From NCBI GenBank assembly GCA_014584605.1, contig JACTMO010000055.1:1-38719 (forward strand): a stretch of 38,719 nt of DNA, written 5' to 3'. The notes beneath the pieces were generated by a model that had not been told where the DNA came from, searched no databases, and was given only the letters and a program-made list of their open reading frames with translations. Each line of letters starts with the position of its first letter. The first letter of the stretch is position 1. This DNA comes from Bacteroidota bacterium (GTDB lineage: Bacteria; Bacteroidota; Bacteroidia; Flavobacteriales_F; PHOS-HE28). Position numbers and translations under genes: made by a program. Below, in pieces: positions 17,495 through 25,960 of this stretch.

Positions 17495-20400
17495 TACGTT
17501 CCAAAGATAGGCGGATCATCGCCGGACTGCAAATCGGCGGCGGGGCTGCATGATGGACCGTTGCACGGCAGGTCGATGGTGACGCGGGTGCCCTGCGAGC
17601 GTCCTTCCGGGCCTTGAACCTGCTCGGGTCCGGAGATGCGGATGTCGGTGACCTGGAGGTTGCGCAGTACATCGGCCCGCCCCTTGGTGATCTCGATGCC
17701 GCGGGAGATGTGGTCGCCGGCCTGCTTGCGGGTCTTGCTGAGGTCGATGCCCATCCCGTCGTCGGCGATGCCGATCCGCACGCGCCCGGCCTCGCCCGGC
17801 GCAACGTTGATGGTGACCTGTCCCTGCCTGCCGGTGGGCAGGATCCCGTGCCAGATGCTGTTCTCCACGTAGGGCTGCAGCATCATGGCGGGCAGGCGCA
17901 CCTGCAGGGTGTCCACCCCGGGTTCCACGGTGAGCACATACCGGAAGCGGTCCTTGAAGCGCATGTGCTCGAGCTCCAGGTACAGTTCCAGCCGTTCGAG
18001 CTCCTCGGCCAGGCTGGTGGTGTCGCCCTGGCTGGCATCCAGGTTCTTGCGGATGAGCTTGGCGAAACTGGTGAGGTAGCGGTTGGCCGTGGCCCGGTCC
18101 TGCTTGTTGATGTGGTACTGGATGCTGTTGAGGGCGTTGAAGATGAAATGGCGGTTCATGTTGGCGTTGAGCGCCTGCTGTTCGAGCTGGAGCATGCGGG
18201 AGCGCAGCATGAGCTGGCGCGTATGCTCCGACCGTTGGCGCTGCGCGGAGCGGTACCGGGCCAACCCGCCCACCGTGCCGATCAGCACCGCCCCGGTGAG
18301 GGCGAAGAACCACCAACGGGCCCAGAACGGCGGCTGCACGTCGAAAGCGTACGCCACCGGCATGCTCCAGCGCCCGCCCCGCCCCATGGCCATCACCTGG
18401 AACACGTAGTGCCCGTGCGGCAGGTTGCTGAAACTGGCCGACCGACCGTCCGTTCCGGGCAGCCAGTCGTTGTCGTGGCCCAACAGGCGGTAGCGATAAA
18501 CGACGTGGTCGGGATCGCTGAGGCTGACGCCGGTGAAGTCGAACGTGATGTGGTTGCGCTCGTAGGGCAGCAGCAGGCCCTGCGGCAGGCCGCTCAGCGT
18601 GTCGGTGCCGGTGGCGCGCCCGGCCCAGTTGCTGGGCCGCAGGAACCAGCGCAGCCCGGTGATGTGCAGCGGAAGCGTGCCGTCGTCGTCGGTCCGTCCC
18701 GACCCGGGCGCATGCACCACCAGCCCGGCGGAGGTGCCAAAGAACAGCCGGCCGCGGCCGTCCACGTGCGAGGCGTTCAGGTTGCACTCCAGGCTCAGCA
18801 GGCCGTCGCCGGTGCTGTAGTGGACGGCCCCGCTGCCGTTGGCCAGCAGGCTGTCCGGATCGGCCTGGAACAGGCCGTTGTTGGTGCCCGCCCACAGCCG
18901 GCCGTCGCCGGTGATCCGCAGCAGGCCGATGTAGTTCGAGCCGAGATCGTTCGCCAGCCGCAGCACGCGGGGGGCATCCGCCGGGAAGCACAGCAGTCCA
19001 TCGGCCGTGCCCGCCCACAGGCGCCCGCGCAGGTCCTCGGCCAGGCAGAACACCGCACCGGGAGGAAGCCCGTCCGCAGCCGACCAGTTGCGCCAGCCCG
19101 CGGGGCCCAGGCGTGCCACCCCCGTCTCGTGGGCCGCCCACAGCCGCCCGTTCCGGTCGCGGTGCAGGGCCCGGATGGACCGCAGCCCGGCGACCGCCGG
19201 GCCCGTGGCCTGGGTCAGGCGCCCGTCCCGCAGGGTGAACAGGCCCTCGCGCGTTCCGCACCACAGCGTGCCGTCGGGATCCTCGAGCAGGGACAGCACC
19301 CGGTCGTCACGCAGCGAAAGGCTGTCCGGCAAGGGCACCACCAGGCCGTTCCGCAAGCGGCACAGGCCGTCGCTGGTGCCGAACCACAGGCTGTTGTCCC
19401 GCCGGCGGAGCCCGGTCCACACCGTGTTGTTGGTCAGCCCGTCCAGGGTGCTCACCTGGGCCATGCCGTCCATCCGGCAGATGCCGTTGCCGTACGTGCC
19501 CAGCCAGAGGTCGCCCGCGCTGTCGGCCACCATGCACATCACCTGGTCGCTGCACAGGCCGTCGCGCTGGGTCCAGGTGACGAAACGGTCGCCGGTCCAC
19601 CGCAGCAGGCCCGCGCCGTCGGTGCCCAACCAGAGGTCGCCATGCCTGTCCACGAACACGCTCCAGATGTTGTCGTTGGGCATGCCCTGGTTCACCGTCA
19701 TGGCCCGGATGCGGCCGCCGTCGACGACGTTGACGCCGAACTTGCTGGCCAGCCACACGCGGCCGCGGTGGTCCACGGCCACGCTGCGCACGTTGTTCTG
19801 CAGCAGGCCATCGCCCTCGTCGATCTCGTCCACCGTGCCGTTGGCCCGAAGGGCGAAGACGCCCTGCCCGTATGTGGCGGCCCATACGGTGCCGTCGACG
19901 CCCAGGGCCATGCTGCTCACGTTGGCACCGGTGATGTCGCCCAGGGCCACGGGGTCGCATCGACCGTCGGCCCAATGCAACAGGCCATTGCGCAGGCCGA
20001 TGTACACCGAGCCGTCCGCCAGGCACAGCAGGGACCGCACCGTACCGGCGGTATCCGTCGGGAAGCCTTCCAGGCCGCGCACGCGCACCCCATCGTGCAC
20101 CAGCACGCCGCGGTCCTCCATACCGATGAGCACGCGGCCACGGGCATCGGCGGCCAGGGCGGTGATGCGCGGCCTTTCGGGTCCGGGCAGGGCGATGGGA
20201 GCGGCACTGCCGCCCGGCCGCAGACGCACCAGCCCACCGCCGGTGCCGCACCATACCGAACCGTCCGGTCGTGGCAGCAGGGCGTTCACCTGGGCGTCGG
20301 GCAGGCCCTGTTGCAGGGCGTGGTTGAGGAAGCTCTTCCCGTCGAACCGGCTTGCGCCGCCCAGGGTGCCCACCCACAGGAAGCCCTGCCCGTCCTGGGC

Positions 20401-20526
20401 GATGGTGCGCACCTGGCTCTGGGCGAGGCCCTCGCTGGTGCTGTAATGGATGAACCCGTAGTGCTGCGCGCGGATGGGGCCCCAGGGACCGCCGAGCAGG
20501 GTGAGCACCAGCGCTGCGCGGCGCAT
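17494..20526 (-). CDS. Two-component sensor histidine kinase with periplasmic propeller (LytS-type kinase domain)
   Basis: A 1010-residue sensor. A signal peptide (ALVLTLLGGPWGPIRAQ) leads into two-component-regulator propeller repeats over about residues 22-650, with units such as DGQGFLWVGTLGGASRFDG and DRHGDLWLGTDGAGLLRW. A Y_Y_Y-type domain follows (YRYRLLGHDNDWLPGTDGRSASFSNLP), then one membrane helix (WWFFALTGAVLIGTVGGLA). Last is a LytS/His_kinase domain with the phospho-acceptor region NRHFIFNALNSIQ and the ATP-binding PAMMLQPYVENSIWHG and IADDGMGID. Its start overlaps the stop of the regulator gene by one base (TGATG), so the two are coupled. It probably senses an envelope ligand and phosphorylates that regulator. 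About 20 residues extend past the usual kinase end. Confidence 0.93.
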   Translation of the reverse strand: MRRAALVLTLLGGPWGPIRAQHYGFIHYSTSEGLAQSQVRTIAQDGQGFLWVGTLGGASRFDGKSFLNHALQQGLPDAQVNALLPRPDGSVWCGTGGGLVRLRPGGSAAPIALPGPERPRITALAADARGRVLIGMEDRGVLVHDGVRVRGLEGFPTDTAGTVRSLLCLADGSVYIGLRNGLLHWADGRCDPVALGDITGANVSSMALGVDGTVWAATYGQGVFALRANGTVDEIDEGDGLLQNNVRSVAVDHRGRVWLASKFGVNVVDGGRIRAMTVNQGMPNDNIWSVFVDRHGDLWLGTDGAGLLRWTGDRFVTWTQRDGLCSDQVMCMVADSAGDLWLGTYGNGICRMDGMAQVSTLDGLTNNTVWTGLRRRDNSLWFGTSDGLCRLRNGLVVPLPDSLSLRDDRVLSLLEDPDGTLWCGTREGLFTLRDGRLTQATGPAVAGLRSIRALHRDRNGRLWAAHETGVARLGPAGWRNWSAADGLPPGAVFCLAEDLRGRLWAGTADGLLCFPADAPRVLRLANDLGSNYIGLLRITGDGRLWAGTNNGLFQADPDSLLANGSGAVHYSTGDGLLSLECNLNASHVDGRGRLFFGTSAGLVVHAPGSGRTDDDGTLPLHITGLRWFLRPSNWAGRATGTDTLSGLPQGLLLPYERNHITFDFTGVSLSDPDHVVYRYRLLGHDNDWLPGTDGRSASFSNLPHGHYVFQVMAMGRGGRWSMPVAYAFDVQPPFWARWWFFALTGAVLIGTVGGLARYRSAQRQRSEHTRQLMLRSRMLQLEQQALNANMNRHFIFNALNSIQYHINKQDRATANRYLTSFAKLIRKNLDASQGDTTSLAEELERLELYLELEHMRFKDRFRYVLTVEPGVDTLQVRLPAMMLQPYVENSIWHGILPTGRQGQVTINVAPGEAGRVRIGIADDGMGIDLSKTRKQAGDHISRGIEITKGRADVLRNLQVTDIRISGPEQVQGPEGRSQGTRVTIDLPCNGPSCSPAADLQSGDDPPIFGT

Positions 20527-21278
20527 CAGAAGGTGGGGATCAGCGCCAGGAAGTCGGGCAGCTTGCGGCGCGAGACGGGGATCATGGCGCCGTTGTCCAG
20601 GACGGCCATGTTGCCTTCCCCACGGCTGAAGGCACGCAGGTGCTCCAGGTTGATGATGTACGACTTGTGGACGCGGAAGAAACGCTTGGGGTCGAGGTTG
20701 TTCTCGAACACGCGGATGTGCTTGCTGCTGATCTGCCGCTTGCCGTCGCGCGTGTGGATCGTGGTGTAGCTGTCGCTGGCCTCCAGGTAGAGGATGTCCT
20801 CGTGCTTCACCAGGGTGAGGCCGTCGCGGCCGGGTACGGCCATGCGGTGGCTCAGGGGCGAGGCCGGGTCCTGGAGCAGGGCGGCAATGGCCCCGGCCTG
20901 TTGCGGCGCGCCGGCGGGGTCGCCCGCCATGCGGCACAATCTGGAGGCGGCACGCCGGAGCTCGGTGGTGTCGACCGGTTTCTCCAGATAATCCAGCGCG
21001 TTCTCCTTGAAGGCTTGCAGCGCATACTCGTCGTACGCCGTGGTGAACACCACTGGCAGGTCCTGCCCATGCAGCGAATGGAGCAGCTCGAACCCGTCCT
21101 CGCCCGGCATCTTGATGTCCAGGAACAGCCCCTGCGGCGCTTCCGCCGCGATCAGTTCACGCGCCTCCCGGGCACTTCCGGCAAGGCCCACCACCGTGAG
21201 TTCCGGACAGTGCTCCTCGATCATCATCCGCAGGTTCTCCCGGGCATCGGGTTCATCGTCCACGATCAGTACGCGCAT
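20526..21278 (-). CDS. LytTR-family response regulator, cognate of the adjacent kinase
   Basis: This 250-residue regulator has a receiver domain (IVDDEPDARENL, phospho-acceptor Asp54 in LFLDIKMPGEDG, conserved Lys in YLEKPV) and a C-terminal LytTR DNA-binding domain (ILYLEASDSYTTIHT, FFRVHKSYIINLEHL). The start at 21278 (MRVLIVDD) is typical for the fold; an ATG at 21377 would add an unlikely 33 residues across the promoter region. It is the first gene of the regulator-kinase-lipoprotein operon. Paired 21-bp-spaced repeats upstream (21361-21389) are candidate LytTR sites, possibly autoregulatory. Confidence 0.95.
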   Translation of the reverse strand: MRVLIVDDEPDARENLRMMIEEHCPELTVVGLAGSAREARELIAAEAPQGLFLDIKMPGEDGFELLHSLHGQDLPVVFTTAYDEYALQAFKENALDYLEKPVDTTELRRAASRLCRMAGDPAGAPQQAGAIAALLQDPASPLSHRMAVPGRDGLTLVKHEDILYLEASDSYTTIHTRDGKRQISSKHIRVFENNLDPKRFFRVHKSYIINLEHLRAFSRGEGNMAVLDNGAMIPVSRRKLPDFLALIPTF

Positions 21279-21360
21279 GGCCGTAGGGTTTGATGGGCTC
21301 AAGCTAGACCGTCCCGGTGTCCGGGTCCGGGCCGTCGTGTGAACCGTGGTCCCGATCGAT

Positions 21361-21389
21361 CGGACGGTGGGGCCCACCCTCCGGACGGT
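21361..21389 (-). promoter_or_regulatory. Candidate LytTR operator: two direct repeats 21 bp apart
   Basis: CGGACGGT occurs at 21361-21368 and again at 21382-21389, exactly 21 bp start to start. On the minus strand this gives ACCGTCCG(G/A) twice in the same orientation. LytTR proteins bind paired direct repeats about two helical turns apart, and the half-site resembles their consensus. The pair lies 83 bp upstream of the 20526-21278 regulator. A perfect 12-bp palindrome CCGATCGATCGG (21352-21363) overlaps it. Confidence 0.5.
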
Positions 21390-22148
21390 TCAGCGGACAC
21401 GCTCCAGGAACTCGTTCACCCGTTCGCGCGCGATCGGCACCCGTCGCCCGTCGTGGAGCACGGCCCAGTGCCCGTCGTCGCGCAGGTATTCGCGCAGGTG
21501 CTCCAGGTTCACGATGTGGGAACGATGCACGCGCAGGAACACGGCCGGGTCCAGCAGTTCCTCGTACACCCGCAGGGTGCGCGTGTCCAGGTAGCGTGTG
21601 CCGTCGCTGAAGTGCAGCCTGGTGCAGTTGCCTTCGGCCTCCAGGTGCGCGATGCTGCGGGGGTCGAAGAGCTTGAACCCTTTGGCGTGGTCGATCACGA
21701 TGCGGCCCGCCGGAAGGGCGGCGTCGCGCACGGCCGCACCCAGCCGTTCGCGGTAGGCCGAGGCCTCGGCGGGGCGCTCCCGCATCCCGCGCACGCTCGC
21801 CCGGGCCTTGGTCACGGCCGCCCGCAGCTCATCCGGATCGATCGGCTTCAGCAGGTAGTCCACCGCATGGGTGCGGAAGGCCTGCAGCGCATAGTCCTTG
21901 AAGGCGGTGACGAAGATGACCAGCGCGCGCAGGTCGGGCAGTTCGGCCAGCAGGTCGAGCCCCTCGGTGCCGCTGGGCATGCGGATGTCCAGGAAGAGCA
22001 GGTCCGGGTCCAGCTCGGCGATGCGTTCCCGGGCCTGGGCCGGCCCATCGGCCACCCCCACCACGGTCACCTCGGGGCAGAGATCCTCCAGCATCAGCCG
22101 CAGGTTCTCGCGCGCGGGCTCCTCATCGTCCACGATCAGCGCATGCAT
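21390..22148 (-). CDS. Second LytTR-family response regulator
   Basis: A 252-residue regulator with a receiver domain (ALIVDDEEPARENL, phospho-acceptor Asp54 in LFLDIRMPSGTEG, Lys in YLLKPIDPDE) and a LytTR domain (HLEAEGNCTRLHFSDG, FLRVHRSHIVNLEHL). The start at 22148 (MHALIVDD) matches the first regulator; an ATG at 22163 would add five residues. It is 111 bp upstream of, and clearly paralogous to, the regulator at 20526-21278. It has no kinase gene of its own in the window, so it may share the adjacent kinase or act in a cascade. Confidence 0.94.
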   Translation of the reverse strand: MHALIVDDEEPARENLRLMLEDLCPEVTVVGVADGPAQARERIAELDPDLLFLDIRMPSGTEGLDLLAELPDLRALVIFVTAFKDYALQAFRTHAVDYLLKPIDPDELRAAVTKARASVRGMRERPAEASAYRERLGAAVRDAALPAGRIVIDHAKGFKLFDPRSIAHLEAEGNCTRLHFSDGTRYLDTRTLRVYEELLDPAVFLRVHRSHIVNLEHLREYLRDDGHWAVLHDGRRVPIARERVNEFLERVR

Positions 22149-22294
22149 CCGCCGCAACCCCATGCCGGCGAAAATAGCCGGGGCGGCCGAGCGACCGTTC
22201 TTGCGTCCGCAGCGGCCGTTGCTCGCCGCGCGCTGGCCTTCCGCACTGGCGGGCGGTAGCTTGGCTCAGCATTGAACGCGTAAACCCTGTTGCC

Positions 22295-22351
22295 ATGGCC
22301 ACGATGAACCTCTCCGGCGGTCCCTGGATCCTCTCCGACCAGGGCAGCTGA
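22295..22351 (+). CDS. Possible 18-residue leader or small peptide
   Basis: An ATG ORF encodes MATMNLSGGPWILSDQGS and stop. It lies 26 bp before a strong hairpin (22378-22413) and about 120 bp before the 22474 gene, a layout that recalls a leader peptide with an attenuator. The peptide lacks the repeated codons of classic amino-acid attenuators. I have no homology to support it, so this is speculative. Confidence 0.25.
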   Translation: MATMNLSGGPWILSDQGS

Positions 22352-22377
22352 ACCACGCTCATGTCGGGTTTTGGTGT

Positions 22378-22413
22378 GGAGGGCCGGTCCGCTGCATGGT
22401 GGGTCGGCCCTCC
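22378..22413 (+). terminator. Strong GC hairpin, possible terminator or attenuator
   Basis: GGAGGGCCG (22378-22386) pairs perfectly with CGGCCCTCC (22405-22413). Four further pairs, two of them G-U, extend the stem towards a ten-base loop. No T-run follows, so intrinsic termination is uncertain. Confidence 0.45.
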
Positions 22414-22473
22414 GGCGTTCCGGGGGCAACCTTGCGGGCCTCTCCGGCGTAGAAAGGTCCGAAGAACCGGACC

Positions 22474-22737
22474 ATGGACCCACAGCAGAACCCCTACGGG
22501 ATCCGCGTGCGTATCGACCAGATCGAGCGCCTGTTGATGTTCGACTACGACCAGGCCTCCGGCGATGCCCTGTTCGACATCGTGGACCCGAGCGGCCGCA
22601 TAGTCAAGACCGGCGATGTCAACGGCCCGGTGACCCAGGTGCGCCTCACCGACCTCGACGGGGAGGAGTACTACCTGATGGTGCTCGACGGCGATGTGAG
22701 CATGGTGAAGCCCATTCACCTGCGCAAGGCCAGCTGA
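22474..22737 (+). CDS. Small beta-rich protein of unknown function
   Basis: An 87-residue protein starting MDPQQNPYGIRVRIDQIERL, without signal peptide. Residues from about 33 (ALFDIVDPSGRIVKTGDVNG, then VRLTDLDGEEYYLMVLDGD and IHLRKAS) have the strand pattern of a T9SS C-terminal sorting domain (D..GR.V..G, L..G.YYL.V), but without upstream passenger or export signal. Its stop overlaps the next ATG (tgATG, 22737). It could be a stand-alone adhesin-like fold or a remnant of a larger surface protein. Confidence 0.6.
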   Translation: MDPQQNPYGIRVRIDQIERLLMFDYDQASGDALFDIVDPSGRIVKTGDVNGPVTQVRLTDLDGEEYYLMVLDGDVSMVKPIHLRKAS

Positions 22738-22976
22738 TGCGCCCCTCCCCGAAGACCTTTGCCGGCGACCCCACAGGCCCGGTGTTCCGAAGCCTGACCA
22801 TCGTCGGCGGTGTGCTGCGCATCGATCGCACCGGCACACCCCATGCCGCCTTCCAGAGCGGCAGCACCCTGGATGCGGAGGTCGAGGTGATCTTCGTGCT
22901 CGTGCGCGAATGCGCACGCCATGGTATCGCCGTGGAAACGCCGCCGGGCCCACGGCCTTCGCCGCCGCCTCGGTGA
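22737..22976 (+). CDS. Chimeric short ORF running into the rsmI remnant
   Basis: A 79-residue ORF, ATG overlapping the previous stop. The first 50 or so residues (MRPSPKTFAGDPTGPVFRSL to STLDAEVEVI) are unrecognised. From about residue 52 it reads FVLVRECARHGIAVETPPG, which is RsmI sequence, then shifts out of the RsmI frame at a one-base deletion near 22946 and ends in a proline-rich stretch. It is probably not a functional gene in this form. Confidence 0.35.
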   Translation: MRPSPKTFAGDPTGPVFRSLTIVGGVLRIDRTGTPHAAFQSGSTLDAEVEVIFVLVRECARHGIAVETPPGPRPSPPPR

Positions 22977-23290
22977 ACGGCGGGCTGTCGTGCGACCGCT
23001 TCGTCTTCGAGGGATTCCTGCCGGTGAAGAAAGGACGACAGACCCGGTTGAACGAACTGAAGGCCGAAACGCGCACGATGATCCTCTACGAGAGCCCCCA
23101 GCGCATCGTGCGCACGCTCACCGACCTGGGCGAGGTACTGGGAACGGACCGCCCGGCGGGCATTTCGCGTGAACTCACCAAGTTGCACGAGAAGAACGCG
23201 CGCGGCACCCTCGGCGAAGTGCTCGCCCACTTCAGTGCGAAGGAACCGAAAGGCGAATTCGTGGTGTGCGTGGCGGGGGGCGAGGCATAG
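22889..23290 (+). pseudogene. rsmI: 5'-truncated, frameshifted remnant of 16S rRNA 2'-O-methyltransferase RsmI
   Basis: RsmI methylates C1402 of 16S rRNA. Only its middle and C-terminal part is here. FVLVRECARHGIAVETPPG lies in one frame up to about 22945, and GPTAFAAASVNGG, DRFVFEGFLPVKKGRQTRL, LYESPQRI and ISRELTKLHEKNARGTLGEV follow in the next frame to the stop at 23288-23290. Joining the frames by restoring one base near 22946 gives continuous RsmI homology. The N-terminal SAM-binding part, about 120 residues (with DAGTP-type motifs), is missing. After the deletion the frame is otherwise clean, so decay looks recent. An intact copy is expected elsewhere in the genome. Confidence 0.85.
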
Positions 23291-23518
23291 CACCGGCCGT
23301 TCGCCACCATTCCCCGGTCATGGAACGCGTTGATGCTCCAGGCGCACGTGGGCCTGATCTCAACACGCATGTACAGCCCCCGCTCATCCATTGTGATGAG
23401 GACCTTGCACCATTGGCTTTCCCGCAACGGCCGATGCTCGTTCGCTCAGCATGCGGGTCCGGCAGGTGGGTTAGGTTCGGTCTGCGTTACGGATCGATCA
23501 CCCTCCGGACCCGAAGCC

Positions 23519-25315
23519 ATGAAACACACCTTCACTCTTCTGCTCAGTGCCTTCCTCTTGCGCATGGAGCTTCCGGCGCAGGCTTTCGGGGAACTGGACA
23601 TCAATGATGTTCGCGTGCGGTTCCATGCGCATGGGCTCATCGGGAACGATCCGCTCACGGCAACGGCCGCGTTCGAGGTACCGCAAGGGGACAGCACCAA
23701 CGCCTTGTATTCCGCCGGGCTCTGGGTGGGTGGCCTTTCCCTCGACTATCAACTGCACCTGGCGGCCATGCAATACGAGGCCAACGGCGCGAGCGACTAC
23801 TACACCGGGCCGCTCACCAACGACGGGACCGCGACTACGGACGCCGTGATGATGGACGCCTACGATCATGTGTGGGTAGCGACCAAAGCGGAGGTCGATC
23901 TGCACCTCGCCTACTTCACCTGCCTGTCCGACCCGAATTGCGACCTGGCCACCGAGTTCCCGAATGGGTACACGATTCCTCCCAGCTTCTTCGAATGGCC
24001 CGCGATCAATACCGAGCCGGGCTACGACCATTATCAAGCGCCGTTCATCGACTGGAACAACGACGGCGACTACACCCCGGGCAGTGGCGACGCCCCGTGC
24101 ATACTCGGTGACCAGGCGCTGTACTTCGTGTTCAACGACAACGGTGGGCCACATCCACACAGCGACGGCCTGCCGATCGGCATGGAGGTACAGGCCATGG
24201 CCTTCGCGTACGACAGCGCCGATCCCGCCCTGCAACAAACGGTCTTCGTCCACTACCACATCATCAACCGGAGCACGCAAACGTTGGTGGAGTCACGCAT
24301 CGGGATGTTCAATGACTTCGACCTCGGCTGCGGCGCGGACGACTTCGTGGGCACCGATGCCGCACGGAACCTGACCTACGTGTACAACGGCGACGAGGTG
24401 GACGAGAGCTGTTCGGGGGTCCAGGGTTACGGCGCGCAGCCGCCCGCCTTCGGCATGGTCCTGCTGAAAGGTCCCTTCCGTGACTACAACATGGCGGACG
24501 AAGAGGATCCGAACGCGCTGCCCTCCTGGAACGGCACCGACTTCAACGACGGCGTGATCGACAACGAGAAGTTCGGGCTGAGCGCGGCGATCCACATGTA
24601 CGGCCAGGGTGACACATGCTGCACCGATCCCTCATTCACTTGGCACTACTACAAATACCTACAGGGGATCTGGAAGGACAGTGCGCCCCTGAGCTACGGT
24701 GCTACGGGCTACTCTACGGATCCCAATGCGCTGGCCTGCTCCTTCGCCTTCCCGGGCGATAGTGATCCCGTGGGTGCGGGTACGGGTGGTGTGCCGCAAC
24801 CGGCCTGGTCCGAGTCGGGCGTCAACGCGCTGGACCGGCGCACGGTGTGCAGTGCCGGGCCCTTCACGCTGGAGCCGGGGATGCACGAGGACCTGTTGCT
24901 GGCCTACGTGTTCGCTCGGGCGGATGCCGGCGGTGCCGCCGCGAGCGTCAGCGCGTTACAGGCGCGGGTGGATCTGGTCACGCAATTCGCCCAAACATTG
25001 CCGCTATGGGATAACGCCCGCGAAGTCTTCCAGGGCGGATGTGGGGGTGTGGTCCCCGCTGGCGTGGTCGAGCACACCGCGCCGGTGCTCCTGCTCTTCC
25101 CCGTGCCGGCATCAACATACGTTCAAGTGGATGCCCAGCCCGGACTGGCAGGCGCTACGTTGCGGATCCGCGATGCCGCCGGCCGGGCGGTGTCCGCACA
25201 TCGACTGGTCCAAGGCTTGAACACGATCGACATCGCATCGCTGGCGGTCGGCATTTACACCTGCGAAGCACACACGGCCAAGGCCGTCTTCACCGGGAGG
25301 CTGATCAAGCAGTAG
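23519..25315 (+). CDS. Large secreted protein with T9SS type A sorting domain
   Basis: A 598-residue exported protein. The signal peptide is MKHTFTLLLSAFLLRMELPA, cleaved near QAFGELDIND. The body is Asp/Tyr/Trp-rich, with DWNNDGDYTPGSGDAP, a possible calcium-binding loop, and several cysteines (CLSDPNCDL, DTCCTDP). From about residue 520 a sorting domain follows (VLLLFPVPASTYVQVDA, DAAGRAVSAHRLVQGLNTIDIASLAVGIY, ending GRLIKQ). The start at 23519 is chosen for the signal peptide over 23330. No enzymatic motif is recognised. Similar proteins are common among T9SS cargo of unknown role. Confidence 0.9.
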   Translation: MKHTFTLLLSAFLLRMELPAQAFGELDINDVRVRFHAHGLIGNDPLTATAAFEVPQGDSTNALYSAGLWVGGLSLDYQLHLAAMQYEANGASDYYTGPLTNDGTATTDAVMMDAYDHVWVATKAEVDLHLAYFTCLSDPNCDLATEFPNGYTIPPSFFEWPAINTEPGYDHYQAPFIDWNNDGDYTPGSGDAPCILGDQALYFVFNDNGGPHPHSDGLPIGMEVQAMAFAYDSADPALQQTVFVHYHIINRSTQTLVESRIGMFNDFDLGCGADDFVGTDAARNLTYVYNGDEVDESCSGVQGYGAQPPAFGMVLLKGPFRDYNMADEEDPNALPSWNGTDFNDGVIDNEKFGLSAAIHMYGQGDTCCTDPSFTWHYYKYLQGIWKDSAPLSYGATGYSTDPNALACSFAFPGDSDPVGAGTGGVPQPAWSESGVNALDRRTVCSAGPFTLEPGMHEDLLLAYVFARADAGGAAASVSALQARVDLVTQFAQTLPLWDNAREVFQGGCGGVVPAGVVEHTAPVLLLFPVPASTYVQVDAQPGLAGATLRIRDAAGRAVSAHRLVQGLNTIDIASLAVGIYTCEAHTAKAVFTGRLIKQ

Positions 25316-25484
25316 GCCGATGCTTACCGGCGATCGGGGCGCAGCGCGGCCGTCCAGGGTCGGACATGTACCGTTCCGTCGGTATGGCGGCGGCCATGTG
25401 CAAGGTGAGCTGTGACGGGAAGAACTTGACTGGCGCGCGCTCAGGCCGTCAGACGCCGCCGCCGTGTTCGCTGTGGAAAGCGAC

Positions 25485-25607
25485 TTAGGCCACCACCTTG
25501 TTCCCCTTGTTCGCCATCATCGCTTCGATCTCATCCGCCTCCACGGGGATGTCCTTGAACAGATCGATGGGGTTGTCGCGCGTCACCAGGATGTTGTTCT
25601 CCAGGCG
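25485..25607 (-). pseudogene. Orphan 3' end of pepP (tail remnant beyond the MNT-HepT module)
   Basis: On the minus strand this encodes RLENNILVTRDNPIDLFKDI, then PVEAD, EIEAMMANKGNKVVA and a stop. The first 25 residues are identical to the end of PepP at 26333-26449; the last 13-15 differ. At DNA level the longest exact match is 26 bp (25582-25607 versus 26424-26449), with about a tenth of bases differing over the conserved part. No PepP sequence precedes it. It lies 14 bp from the hepT stop. Confidence 0.9.
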
Positions 25608-25621
25608 TTTGTCCCAGGTGT

Positions 25622-25960
25622 TCAGCTCTTCCGCGCCTGCTGAATGGCGTTCTTCAGAGCAGGTAGGTGCTTCTGGAGGATGGGCCACACGAACGTGTCG
25701 TCGATCGTATCGTATGAATGGATCAGTCGGTTCCGGAACTGTACGATCCGGTCGGCTTCCGGGATGGGATGTGCGGGATCCAGCTTCCGGATCTTGTTCA
25801 CGGCTTCACCAATGATCCCGAGTTGGCGCTCCACGGCACTCTTCACGAGGGCATGCCTGGTGTATGCCTCGAACCCGTCGATCCGACCCTGCACCATGAA
25901 GGCTTCGATCAGCTCGATCGCCCGCAGCATATCAGCATAGAAGCCTTCCAGTCGCTCCAT
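25622..25960 (-). CDS. HepT-like toxin (DUF86) of an MNT-HepT toxin-antitoxin module
   Basis: The 112-residue helical protein carries the HepT (DUF86 family, HEPN superfamily) active motif R-x4-H-x-Y as RNRLIHSYD (Arg76, His81, Tyr83). HepT toxins are RNases and are silenced when the partner nucleotidyltransferase modifies the Tyr with AMP (family knowledge). The ATG at 25960 overlaps the 3' end of the antitoxin gene by 29 bp, a normal arrangement. All key residues are present, so the toxin looks intact. Confidence 0.93.
   Translation of the reverse strand: MERLEGFYADMLRAIELIEAFMVQGRIDGFEAYTRHALVKSAVERQLGIIGEAVNKIRKLDPAHPIPEADRIVQFRNRLIHSYDTIDDTFVWPILQKHLPALKNAIQQARKS

Noticed and set aside
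17614..20769. A 1051-codon open frame on the plus strand
   Set aside because: It is exactly antisense to the histidine kinase, is rich in Ala, Gly, Pro, Val, Gln and His without domain motifs, and results from the GC-rich codon bias of the true gene.
25608..25688. The ORF reading through into the orphan pepP tail (67 residues) as a real small gene
   Set aside because: Its upstream part is antisense-like text from the hepT region; only the pepP-derived 40 codons are recognisable.
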